A stretch of 16,744 nucleotides of DNA from assembly GCA_002839205.1 (NCBI GenBank), contig PGXP01000003.1:1-16744 (forward strand), written 5' to 3'. The stretch's first letter is position 1; the number at the start of each line of letters is the position of its first letter. The notes below the pieces were generated by a model. It did no database searches. It saw only the letters and a program-made list of their open reading frames with translations, and had not been told where the DNA came from. This stretch comes from Spirochaetae bacterium HGW-Spirochaetae-9. GTDB lineage: Bacteria > Spirochaetota > Spirochaetia > Treponematales > Rectinemataceae. Of this stretch, positions 8,170-14,971 are shown piece by piece. The translations under genes were made by a program, and so were the position numbers.

Positions 8170-8217
8170 AGAAGGCTTGGAGCATAAAGAAGCCTCTGGA
8201 CGAGCGGACTGCCTTCA

Positions 8218-9351
8218 TTATCCCAGCTTTTCGGAATTCCCGATGCCCTCCAGCCAGACATGGGCTCTCCGAACCTCGATGCCGTCTTGCTCATATTCCA
8301 GGCGCAGATCCCCTACAAGCTGAAGTCCGGGCATACCATACTGGTTGCAGAAATATGACAGTCCGGGGCTTACTTCGCGCTCGCCCGTCTTCACTTCCAC
8401 CGCGAGACGGGGTGAATTTTCAACCGCTATCAGGAAATCGGTTTCTCTGCCTTCCTTGGTCCGTAAATACCGGAGTTCGCGGCGAATTCCATCAGCGTCT
8501 TCCCGCATGCATAATTCCTTCAGCAGCGATACTGCGACATGGTTCTCCAACTGGGCGCCTTCGTTCTCGACAAGAGCGGTGTCGAAGAAATAGAGCTTAG
8601 GTTGCTGCGCAAGAGAGCGCGCTATCGATCGATTGTGGGGATATATGCGGAAAACGATGTAGAGTGCCTCGAGTATTTCAATATAGCGCCTCACCGTATT
8701 GGGTGCCGTGCCAATATCCTCCGAGAGGCTCTGGTAGCTCAGGGGCGAAGCCACACGTTCGCGTAGAAGGTTCACAAGAAGGTTCATCGCCCGCAGTTCC
8801 CTGATATTCTCAAAACTCAAGATGTCCTCACGGATCAACCCATCGAGGTAGAATCGGCGCCATCGCCCGGCATCTGTAGAATTCTCCGCCAGGAAGGGCT
8901 CAGGGAAGCCCCCGCGTTCGAGAAAGTGGGCGAGCTCCCGTTTCTCGCCTGCCTGCATAGCCTCGGCCGGACTGATCGGAAAAAGCCGGTGGTGGTAATA
9001 CCTTCCTGCGAGACTGTCGCCGGATTGTCTGAAGGTTTCGAGTCGTGCGCTTCCTGTCACGAGTATGGCCATTGTCTCCGGCTTCGTGTCGTAGATACCT
9101 TTCAGGAAGTTTTTCCATTCGGGCATCTTGTGTATCTCATCGAACACGAGGAGATCGGAATTCCCGGGCCAGGCCTGACGAAGAATAATCTCTTTATCCT
9201 GCCTATTGTCCCAGTTGAGATAGAGAGGCCTCTCAAAATTTTTTGCCATCTCTCGGGCAAGCCACGATTTCCCTACCTGGCGAGGCCCGGACAGGAACAC
9301 CATTGTGCGCCTGAGGTCCGAAAGGATTTTTGTGCTCTGAATTCGCTTCAT
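8218..9351 (-). CDS. AAA_14/DUF4143-family ATPase with PD-(D/E)xK-like C-terminus
   Basis: The ATG at 9351 (MKRIQSTKIL) gives 377 residues. A frame extension to 9399 would begin with TTG inside the repeat array and is rejected. The N-terminal AAA domain has Walker A GPRQVGKS, Walker B LLVFDEIHK and a TGSAR sensor segment. A winged-helix-like section (about residues 190-245, SYQSLSEDIGTAPNTVRRYI) follows. The C-terminal DUF4143 domain has GRETDFLIAVENSPRLAVEVKTGE spread across two strands, matching a PD-(D/E)xK nuclease-like core. Such ATPases are widespread, variable in copy number and of unclear function; roles in defence or mobile DNA are suspected but unproven. No Shine-Dalgarno sequence precedes the start. 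The promoter appears to overlap the start codon region, implying a leaderless message. Confidence 0.85.
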   Translation of the reverse strand: MKRIQSTKILSDLRRTMVFLSGPRQVGKSWLAREMAKNFERPLYLNWDNRQDKEIILRQAWPGNSDLLVFDEIHKMPEWKNFLKGIYDTKPETMAILVTGSARLETFRQSGDSLAGRYYHHRLFPISPAEAMQAGEKRELAHFLERGGFPEPFLAENSTDAGRWRRFYLDGLIREDILSFENIRELRAMNLLVNLLRERVASPLSYQSLSEDIGTAPNTVRRYIEILEALYIVFRIYPHNRSIARSLAQQPKLYFFDTALVENEGAQLENHVAVSLLKELCMREDADGIRRELRYLRTKEGRETDFLIAVENSPRLAVEVKTGEREVSPGLSYFCNQYGMPGLQLVGDLRLEYEQDGIEVRRAHVWLEGIGNSEKLG

Positions 9352-9358
9352 GATGACA

Positions 9359-9386
9359 ATTATGCAGCGTATTGCGGAATAGTCAA
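9359..9386 (-). promoter_or_regulatory. Promoter of the DUF4143 ATPase gene
   Basis: On the minus strand, TTGACT (9381-9386) and CATAAT (9359-9364) are separated by 16 bases, close to a sigma-70 promoter. Transcription would begin about 7 bases further on, at or next to the ATG at 9351. Both boxes lie in or beside the palindromic repeat, so a protein bound there would block RNA polymerase. Not tested experimentally. Confidence 0.55.
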
Positions 9387-9448
9387 GACTAATCCGCAAT
9401 ACGCTGCGGAATAGTCAAGACTAATCCGCAATACGCTGCGGATTAGTC
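9364..9448. repeat. Nested palindrome and 32-bp tandem repeat upstream of the ATPase gene
   Basis: Two identical 32-bp units occupy 9374-9405 and 9406-9437, followed by an 11-base partial third unit with one change. Each unit is itself built of inverted arms. Bases 9364-9384 and 9387-9407 form a 44-bp palindrome (20 of 21 arm positions pair). GACTAATCCGCA (9419-9430) pairs perfectly with TGCGGATTAGTC (9437-9448) around a 6-base centre. The block starts 13 bases upstream of the ATPase ATG and ends 2 bases from the stop of the malQ remnant. It could be an operator, a terminator for the old malQ end, or the trace of a mobile element. Confidence 0.9.
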
Positions 9449-9450
9449 AT

Positions 9451-9540
9451 CTATGGAACAATTCGAAAATAGACTTGGGTGAGTGCCCTTAGGCGCCTCG
9501 CGATCGACGGAGTGAGCGCTCCCTCCGCCATGCGCCAGGC
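9451..9540 (-). pseudogene. malQ: Orphan 3' end of malQ (C-terminal coding remnant)
   Basis: In the frame ending at the TAG of 9451-9453 the strand reads WRMAEGALTPSIARRLRALT followed by QVYFRIVP and stop. This is the typical end of 4-alpha-glucanotransferase (MalQ), where the family usually shows ALTP followed by an ARRLR-type helix. Bases 9501-9539 match 16609-16647 at 38 of 39 positions, and the protein similarity continues to the stop although the DNA differs. Upstream of this piece the frame has no MalQ similarity and hits a stop at 9589-9591 inside the GntR gene, so only about 30 codons survive. It is interpreted as the original malQ tail cut off from its gene by insertion of the 7-kb operon. 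Confidence 0.75.
9501..9539. repeat. 39-bp direct repeat, left copy (att-like)
   Basis: This copy is identical to 16609-16647 except for one C/T difference near the middle. Both copies lie in the same orientation and encode the same MalQ segment on the minus strand. The repeat contains a perfect 8-bp palindrome, GAGCGCTC (9514-9521). Together the copies bracket the complete GntR-to-GalB-like operon, as attL and attR do around an integrated element. Confidence 0.85.
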
Positions 9541-9562
9541 TCTCTCTAACTTCCGTCCGTCT

Positions 9563-10204
9563 TCAGAAGAGCAATTCGTGATATTTTTTTAGCACCTCGC
9601 GCATGTTTGAAACATGCATTCGGATAAGCCTCTCCGCTTCATCCAAATCGCGTTTCTCGATAGCATCGAGAATTGCCCTGTGTTCTGCAAAGGAGTTGGC
9701 GCCACGACCCTGAATGAATATCGTCTTTACATTATACCGGTTTAATTGATTCTTGATTGATAGGACAATTTCAACCGCTGGCAAATTTGGGCAAAGTCTG
9801 TAGACCACTTGATGGAATCTCCAGTTTCCTTGCGAGTATTCCTTCAACTCACCGGCGGCAAGCTTTTCCTTCATACTTGCGAGGATGGACTCCATTTCCT
9901 CAAAATCGGATTGCTTCATCAAGGGAATAGCTTCACGGATCACGAGACCTTCAAGAATTTCACGGACTCTGAGGTATTGCAGCACTTCATCGATTGTAAA
10001 GGAACGCACGACGGCTCGCTTATTTTCTTCTATGACGACAAGCCTTTCGCTTGCGAGTTTCAAGAGCGCCTTCTTGATGGTGTTCCTGCTCACTGCAAGT
10101 TCCTGAGCTAGCGTGAGTTCGGTGAGGCTTTCAGTAGGACGATAAGCACCGGATAAAATTCGTTCCCGGATTATCTGGTATGCTTGGTTCGTCTGATTCC
10201 GCAC
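9563..10204 (-). CDS. GntR-family transcriptional regulator, FadR/FCD subgroup
   Basis: The start is GTG at 10204, preceded by AGGAG at a 6-base spacing. The 213-residue protein has an N-terminal winged helix-turn-helix (about residues 1-70, with LTLAQELAVSRNTIKKALLK). An all-helical FCD ligand domain follows (about 75-213). Candidate metal or ligand residues lie in GNWRFHQVVY, FAEHRAIL and RMHVSNM. FCD regulators usually bind small organic acids and repress neighbouring uptake and catabolic genes. This is the last gene of the eight-gene operon, 32 bases after tctA, so it would be co-expressed and autoregulated. The perfect palindrome at 16460-16478 ahead of the first gene is the natural candidate operator. 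Confidence 0.9.
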   Translation of the reverse strand: MRNQTNQAYQIIRERILSGAYRPTESLTELTLAQELAVSRNTIKKALLKLASERLVVIEENKRAVVRSFTIDEVLQYLRVREILEGLVIREAIPLMKQSDFEEMESILASMKEKLAAGELKEYSQGNWRFHQVVYRLCPNLPAVEIVLSIKNQLNRYNVKTIFIQGRGANSFAEHRAILDAIEKRDLDEAERLIRMHVSNMREVLKKYHELLF

Positions 10205-10236
10205 ACTGCACTCCTATAATTGAAGAATTCTATTTA

Positions 10237-11757
10237 TCATTCGTTGATAAGTACTTTTTTACCACGTTTTTTTAGAAAAATGGGAATTATTATCCAGAGC
10301 AATGCGATACCGAGAAGGGTTGCGGATACTGGACGAGAAATAAAAATTGAATAATCGCCATTGCTTCCAGTAAGCGCTCTTCTGAAGTTGTTTTCAAGCA
10401 TGGGACCAAGAATCCGGCCAAGAACCAGCGGTGCTGCCGGGAAATCGTTGGCGACAAGGAAAAATCCGGCCACGCCGAAGCAGAGCATCACAATGAGATT
10501 GAAGGTGTTGCCCTGAACCGCGTAGATACCAAAAACGCATATTCCCACGATTATTGGCAGGAGAATTCTTGAAGGCACTTCGACGAGCTTGGCAAATATC
10601 TTCACCAAAGGCATGTTGAGGATAAGAAGCATGACGTTTCCAAGGAACATGGAGGCAATGACACCCCATGCAACAGCAGGGTGCTTATCGAACAATAGAG
10701 GGCCTGGTGCGACGTTGTACATCATGAATGCGCCCATGAGTACCGAGGTAGTCGCCGAACTTGGAATTCCAAGGGCAAGGAGGGGTATGAGGGCGCCACC
10801 AGCTGCGGCATTATTGGCTGATTCTGGTCCGGCAACGCCTTCGATCGCGCCTTTGCCGAATTCCTCTGGATGTTTAGAGAGCCGCTTTTCGAGTGTATAC
10901 GAGAGGAACGAAGAGAGAGTCGCGCCTGCTCCAGGAAGTATCCCTGTAAAGAATCCGAGCACCGATCCGCGGGCGATGGGTTTCCAGCTTCTCCGCATAT
11001 CGTCGCGAGTCGGAAGAACTCGTCCAATCTTTGGGAAATCCTGTGGGTTTCCATCGGCATCGAGTATAGACCGGAACACTTCGCCCAGCGCGAACATGCC
11101 GACGGCAATAGTGATAAAATCAAATCCGCTGTAGAGGATTGGTATGCCGAAGGCGAATCGTTCCGCACCGGACACCTGATCTATGCCGACCGTAGCCAAC
11201 AGCAGGCCAAAAACAAGCATTATCAGCGCCTTTGGCATCGACTTTCCCGCAAGCCCCGTTATCGCGGCAAGTCCCAGCACGACGAGAGAAAAATACTCTG
11301 TCGGGCCGAACTTGAGCGCTACTTCGGCGAGCGGCTTGGCGAGAATGGCGAGCATCACCAGGGCAAAGAGCCCCGCAATGAAGGAACCTATGGCCGCGAT
11401 TGCCAGGGCAGCGCCTGCCCTGCCTTTCTTGGCCATTTGATAGCCATCCAGGCAGGTGATGACAGAGGCGGATTCTCCAGGAGTATTGATGAGCACACTT
11501 GTTGTTGAGCCGCCATACATTGCGCCATAGAATACCCCTGAAAGCATGATTATCGCGCTCGTTGCGGCATCTTCCGGTCTGAGCATGCTCGTAAGCGTAG
11601 CAGTGATGGGTATAAGAAGGGCTGTTCCGCTTGAAGGACCTATTCCAGGCAGTACTCCGACAGCCGTACCAATGAAAACGCCTAGAAAGCAAAATAGTAT
11701 ATTGTGAAACTGCAGCGCCTGCGAGAAACCAAGTGCAAGATAGTGAAATGTATCCAT
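10237..11757 (-). CDS. tctA: Tripartite tricarboxylate transporter large membrane subunit TctA
   Basis: This is a 506-residue, very hydrophobic protein of the standard TctA length, with roughly a dozen membrane segments. The two diagnostic glycine-proline-rich repeats are present: GVLPGIGPSSGTALLIPIT near residue 33 and FFTGILPGAGATLSSFLSY near 260. The latter is followed by GVAGPESANNAAAGG and LIPLLALGIPSSATT. TctA is the ion-coupled permease of the TTT system in the cytoplasmic membrane. Known members import citrate, tartrate, aromatic diacids or other carboxylates captured by TctC. The start lies 2 bases after the tctB stop, so the two small and large membrane subunits are probably translationally coupled. 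Confidence 0.96.
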   Translation of the reverse strand: MDTFHYLALGFSQALQFHNILFCFLGVFIGTAVGVLPGIGPSSGTALLIPITATLTSMLRPEDAATSAIIMLSGVFYGAMYGGSTTSVLINTPGESASVITCLDGYQMAKKGRAGAALAIAAIGSFIAGLFALVMLAILAKPLAEVALKFGPTEYFSLVVLGLAAITGLAGKSMPKALIMLVFGLLLATVGIDQVSGAERFAFGIPILYSGFDFITIAVGMFALGEVFRSILDADGNPQDFPKIGRVLPTRDDMRRSWKPIARGSVLGFFTGILPGAGATLSSFLSYTLEKRLSKHPEEFGKGAIEGVAGPESANNAAAGGALIPLLALGIPSSATTSVLMGAFMMYNVAPGPLLFDKHPAVAWGVIASMFLGNVMLLILNMPLVKIFAKLVEVPSRILLPIIVGICVFGIYAVQGNTFNLIVMLCFGVAGFFLVANDFPAAPLVLGRILGPMLENNFRRALTGSNGDYSIFISRPVSATLLGIALLWIIIPIFLKKRGKKVLINE

Positions 11758-11759
11758 TT

Positions 11760-12236
11760 TCAGCCTCTCGCAAACAAATTTGTCAAGAATTCAGGAAACG
11801 GTGGCAGGTTTCCTTGAAGCAAAACGACATATGTCACATAGACAACGCTAGAAAAAATCGCCGAAATGAGGAGTGATTTGAGTAGCTTTTTCCTTTCCAT
11901 GAGCTGAAACACGAAAGAGAGGAAAATAAAAGTCGATATTACATATCCCAGCGGTTCGAATATCACGATATAGACGGCAATCGCGCCGATAAGCGCAGCC
12001 AATCGCCTGTAATTCAAGTTCGCTATTACCTTTTCAGTACCTTTATACGCGATCGCTTTAGAGATGACGATTATGCTCAGTCCTATGAGGATTATACCGA
12101 GCAATGTGGGAAACACCGCAGGGCCAACGTTGCTCCCATAAGAGCTTCTGGTGATTCCTCTTGAGGCGGCGACGAAAAATACGCCGATTGCTAAGAATCC
12201 AGTGCCCGCCATAACGTCAAAACGTTTATTGATCAC
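11760..12236 (-). CDS. tctB: Tripartite tricarboxylate transporter small membrane subunit TctB
   Basis: The start chosen is GTG at 12236, preceded by a GGGGGA stretch. It gives 158 residues beginning INKRFDVMAGTGFLAIG, the usual TctB N-terminus. In-frame starts further upstream (ATG 12281) would place the coding sequence inside the strong hairpin at 12263-12301 and add a polar stretch not seen in the family. Four membrane segments are visible: FLAIGVFFVAA, VFPTLLGIILIGLSIIVIS, LAALIGAIAVYIVIF with the adjoining YVISTFIFLSFVF, and SLLISAIFSSVVYVTYVVLL. TctB is the poorly conserved four-helix partner of TctA. The identity rests on these features together with its position between tctC and tctA. 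Confidence 0.88.
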   Translation of the reverse strand: MINKRFDVMAGTGFLAIGVFFVAASRGITRSSYGSNVGPAVFPTLLGIILIGLSIIVISKAIAYKGTEKVIANLNYRRLAALIGAIAVYIVIFEPLGYVISTFIFLSFVFQLMERKKLLKSLLISAIFSSVVYVTYVVLLQGNLPPFPEFLTNLFARG

Positions 12237-12262
12237 AGTTCCCCCGCATGTTTCAGTCTCGT

Positions 12263-12301
12263 GGGGAAAGTTGCCTGCCATAGCGGCATTCAACTTTCCC
12301 C
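12263..12301 (-). promoter_or_regulatory. Intercistronic hairpin between tctC and tctB
   Basis: GGGGAAAGTTG (12263-12273) and CAACTTTCCCC (12291-12301) form a perfect 11-bp stem, and TGCC/GGCA can extend it inside the 17-base loop. No U-run follows, so it is not a standard terminator. It sits after the binding-protein gene and 27 bases before the tctB GTG. Such structures often protect upstream message ends and allow excess binding protein over permease. That role is inferred. Confidence 0.65.
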
Positions 12302-12326
12302 GTAAAACTTATCTTTAGATAGACTA

Positions 12327-13322
12327 CTATTTCGCCATTCCTAGCGCAGCAAGTAGCTCGGCTAAATCCGCATTCTGCTGATCCAGACCTTTGACGAAAT
12401 CATCACCGGCGAGGAACTCCGCGTCCCATCCACGCTTGGCCAGCTCTTCCGCCCAGACTGATGTTTTCGAAAGTTTAGTAAAAATATCGATCCAGTACTC
12501 TTTAGCTTCGGCGCTCATCTGGGGTGGTCCGAATACGCCGCGCCAAATCACGAAATCCGCCGGTATGCCAGCTTCACGGAGCGTCGGAACGTCCTTGAAT
12601 ACGCCACCGAGTCTTTTGGGAGCATTGACCGCAAGAACACGGACCTTGCCGGCTTCGAGAAACTCGGAAACTGAAGCAGTAACGCTGGTGAGCACGTCGC
12701 CATTGCCGCCCAGGATCGCAGCCATCGCTTCGGCTTTGCCATCATAGGAAATATACTTGATTTTCTGAGGATTGACGCCTGCCTTGCTGGCGGGAAGAAG
12801 GAAGGACAGATGGTCAACCGCGCCCGGACCCGAACCTCCGACGACGGACACTTTGGAAGGATCATTCTTCATGTCGGCAAAGAGAGATTTGATATCCTTG
12901 TACTTCGAATTCGAGGCCACCGCAATCACCGCATAATCGACAAAGAACTGTGCCAGAGGGGTCACGTTCCTATAGGTGAAAGGAGAGTTACCTTCTTTCT
13001 TCAGATTGTTGATGAGCATCGTCGGTGAAGTCAGGAAGAGCTTATAGTCGTTCTTAGTATCCTTCACTACATATTCGGCGAGGAATACAGAACCGCCCCC
13101 GCCTGGTTTGGCTTCGACGAGCATCTGCTGGTCAACGAGTTTCGTGTCGGTAAGCGCTTTGGTTATGGTGCGCAGGGCCATATCGAAAGCCCCGCCGGCG
13201 CCTGAGGGAGCGACGAAAGTGATGGTTTTCGATGGATACTTCGGCGCGGCTATCGCGCTCATTGTCACCATTGTGGCCAGCACGAGTGCGGCTACAACTT
13301 TTTTCGAACAGTTGCTTCTCAT
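12327..13322 (-). CDS. tctC: Tripartite tricarboxylate transporter solute-binding protein TctC
   Basis: The ATG at 13322 follows AAGGAGG by 5 bases, which settles the start against a longer open frame. The 331-residue product has a classic signal peptide: MRSNCSKK, a hydrophobic core VVAALVLATMVTM, and a likely cleavage after AIA before APKYPSK. There is no lipobox, so it should be a free periplasmic protein. Family landmarks are YPSKTITFVAPSGAGGAFD near the mature N-terminus and VEAKPGGGGSVF. These two loops bind carboxylate groups in Bug/TctC proteins. VPTLREAGIPADFVIWRGVFGP is the typical C-terminal block. It captures a carboxylate in the periplasm and delivers it to TctAB. The ligand cannot be read from sequence; the neighbours suggest an oxo- or hydroxy-tricarboxylate. 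Confidence 0.95.
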   Translation of the reverse strand: MRSNCSKKVVAALVLATMVTMSAIAAPKYPSKTITFVAPSGAGGAFDMALRTITKALTDTKLVDQQMLVEAKPGGGGSVFLAEYVVKDTKNDYKLFLTSPTMLINNLKKEGNSPFTYRNVTPLAQFFVDYAVIAVASNSKYKDIKSLFADMKNDPSKVSVVGGSGPGAVDHLSFLLPASKAGVNPQKIKYISYDGKAEAMAAILGGNGDVLTSVTASVSEFLEAGKVRVLAVNAPKRLGGVFKDVPTLREAGIPADFVIWRGVFGPPQMSAEAKEYWIDIFTKLSKTSVWAEELAKRGWDAEFLAGDDFVKGLDQQNADLAELLAALGMAK

Positions 13323-13350
13323 CAATGCCTCCTTGAAACTTTCCAGTCTT

Positions 13351-14262
13351 TTAATGGCTGGATTTTCGCAAAATCGCGTCCAAAACCGCGGTATAGGTTT
13401 CGGGCGGCGTATTCCCAAATTCAGTGCGCAGGTCGAGATCGGCAAGCGCCTGCAGCTTAACCTTCGTGGCTGCCGATGCGGAACTGTCCAAGCCCATCTC
13501 CTGCAGGGTATCCAGCACTTCCCCCATCTCCGCTATCCGTCGTTCGGCGGCGATGGCTGTTCTTGTGATGAGCATGGTAGCAGTGTCGGCCAAAGGTCTT
13601 CCGTTTATCGTACCGGAGATAGAATCCATAATCTCTTTATCAACGCCGGCCTTCCTTCCTGCTGTGAGGGTTTCCAGGAGCAGCGAAGTCAGTCCTTTCA
13701 TGAAAATGCTCCGGAGCATCTTGAGGGCAGAAGAACTACCAGCATGTTCGTTGATGAATGAGATCTTCATGCCATAGGGCGACAGGCGTTCCTGGAATTT
13801 CTTCGCACCTGAGCCGCTTACCGCGAGAGGCACTTTATGTCCATGGGGCGGGACGAGTTCCATCACCGCTACATCGGCGAATAAAGCTCCTGTTGGTTCA
13901 ATAAGCAAACCAATCTGTTTTTTCGTTCCGGGAGAAGCGCTATTGAGGTCAGCGTAGATGCTGCCCGGGCGCAGGCTCTTGACGGCATCCTTCGCTATAG
14001 AAAGGGCATATTTCGCGCTTGTCGCGCAGAGTATGATATCGCAGTGCGCCATTAAATCGCAGAGGGAAGGCTCCAGCTCAACCTTTGCTTCTGATGCGCG
14101 TTCCGCGATAAGAGGTCCTACCTTCGCATCATGGGCCATAACGTCGAATGTCCTGATCGGAGTCAAGCCCGCGCCCACAAGGCCTTTAGCGATATGAAAC
14201 GCCGCTTCGCCAAAGCCAATAAAGCCGAGGGCGAGAGTAGTAGGATTAGAACTAGTGATCAT
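13351..14262 (-). CDS. DUF1932 / 3-hydroxyisobutyrate-dehydrogenase-like NAD(P)-dependent oxidoreductase
   Basis: ATG at 14262 with GGGAG seven bases upstream gives 303 residues. The N-terminal Rossmann fold has LALGFIGFGEAAFHIAKGL (residues about 10-28, a GxGxxA-type motif), CDIILCATS and YADLNSASPGTKK. The C-terminal all-helical domain contains GSSSALKMLRSIFMKGL. In 6-phosphogluconate- and 3-hydroxyisobutyrate-type dehydrogenases the catalytic lysine lies at the equivalent position. The pattern fits the DUF1932 subgroup. It should oxidise a beta-hydroxy acid or reduce its oxo form in the cytoplasm. Its place between binding-protein genes and the aldolase/hydratase pair suggests it feeds the pathway substrate into, or drains it from, that pair. 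The actual substrate is unknown. Confidence 0.85.
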   Translation of the reverse strand: MITSSNPTTLALGFIGFGEAAFHIAKGLVGAGLTPIRTFDVMAHDAKVGPLIAERASEAKVELEPSLCDLMAHCDIILCATSAKYALSIAKDAVKSLRPGSIYADLNSASPGTKKQIGLLIEPTGALFADVAVMELVPPHGHKVPLAVSGSGAKKFQERLSPYGMKISFINEHAGSSSALKMLRSIFMKGLTSLLLETLTAGRKAGVDKEIMDSISGTINGRPLADTATMLITRTAIAAERRIAEMGEVLDTLQEMGLDSSASAATKVKLQALADLDLRTEFGNTPPETYTAVLDAILRKSSH

Positions 14263-14283
14263 GTCGGCACTCCCTTGCTTTAA

Positions 14284-14970
14284 TCAAGCTGGCTCCATCC
14301 CCTGGCGCAGCTTTGCCTCGGTAGCGCTTGTGGAAGCCAAGAAATCGAGAAAGGCTTTTGCTGAATCGGGCGCTGTACTGCTCGTACAGACACCGCCAGC
14401 GAACGTGGTTACGATCTGAACCGCCGGAGGCATTGCGCCTAGGATTGCGATACCCTCGACGTGCAGAACTTCACTCAGTTGCTGAAAGCCAAGCTCCGCC
14501 TGACCGCTTGCAACAATCATGCCCACGGGAGTACCTGGCGCTGGCTTCACGATTCGGTCTTGGATCGCCTCCGCTATGCCCCAACGCTCGAAAAGCGTCG
14601 CGAGTGCCACGCCGCTGGGTCCCGTAGAATATGAGATGCTCTTTGAGGAAAGAATCGCCTTTCGCAAAGCGTCTTCAGAAGAAATATCGGGGACAAGGGC
14701 ATCCTTTCGCACTATCACCGCTACACCCGAACGAACAAGATTTACTTTACTCCCCCGGATGACGCGGCCAGAAACAATCAAATTGTCGAGAGCGTCGGAA
14801 GCCAGGATGACCACATCGAAAGTCTCTCCTGCCTGTACTCTTCTCGCCACATCCACCCCGCCCACCGATTCAATGGATACCAAGGCCCCGGTCTTTTGTT
14901 GAAAACTTTCCGCCAGTTCATTCAGAACAAGGCGCGTTGCCATGGAAGAAATAATTCTAAGCGTACCCAT
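14284..14970 (-). CDS. ModA-like substrate-binding-domain protein without signal peptide
   Basis: The 228-residue protein starts at ATG 14970, 1 base after the aldolase stop, so coupled translation is likely. The sequence follows the type II periplasmic-binding fold of ModA-like proteins (SBP_bac_11): LRIISSMATRLVLNELAESF, then GETFDVVILASD, SYSTGPSG and VASGQAELGFQQLSE. It begins straight in the first beta strand, with no signal peptide, lipobox or room for one. No ABC permease or ATPase is encoded nearby. It is thus probably cytoplasmic and not an ordinary importer component. It could be an enzyme (isomerase or tautomerase-like), a ligand carrier or a sensor for the imported acid. The fold is fairly secure; the function is open. 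Confidence 0.8.
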   Translation of the reverse strand: MGTLRIISSMATRLVLNELAESFQQKTGALVSIESVGGVDVARRVQAGETFDVVILASDALDNLIVSGRVIRGSKVNLVRSGVAVIVRKDALVPDISSEDALRKAILSSKSISYSTGPSGVALATLFERWGIAEAIQDRIVKPAPGTPVGMIVASGQAELGFQQLSEVLHVEGIAILGAMPPAVQIVTTFAGGVCTSSTAPDSAKAFLDFLASTSATEAKLRQGMEPA

Positions 14971-14971
14971 A

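Noticed and set aside
8170..8217. Rho-independent terminator between prfC and the ATPase gene
   Set aside because: AGGCTT and AAGCCT can pair across an 11-base loop, but the stem is only 6 bp and no T-run follows on either strand.
9364..9448. CRISPR-like repeat
   Set aside because: The two full units are directly adjacent with no spacers, are strongly palindromic, and have no cas genes nearby.
9501..9539. tRNA fragment as the integration site
   Set aside because: The repeat folds into no cloverleaf part, and its translation matches the MalQ C-terminus in both copies.
14284..14970. Molybdate transporter linked to the molybdoenzyme
   Set aside because: It has no signal peptide and no ModB/ModC genes. 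It lies about 10 kb away in a different, separately regulated operon.
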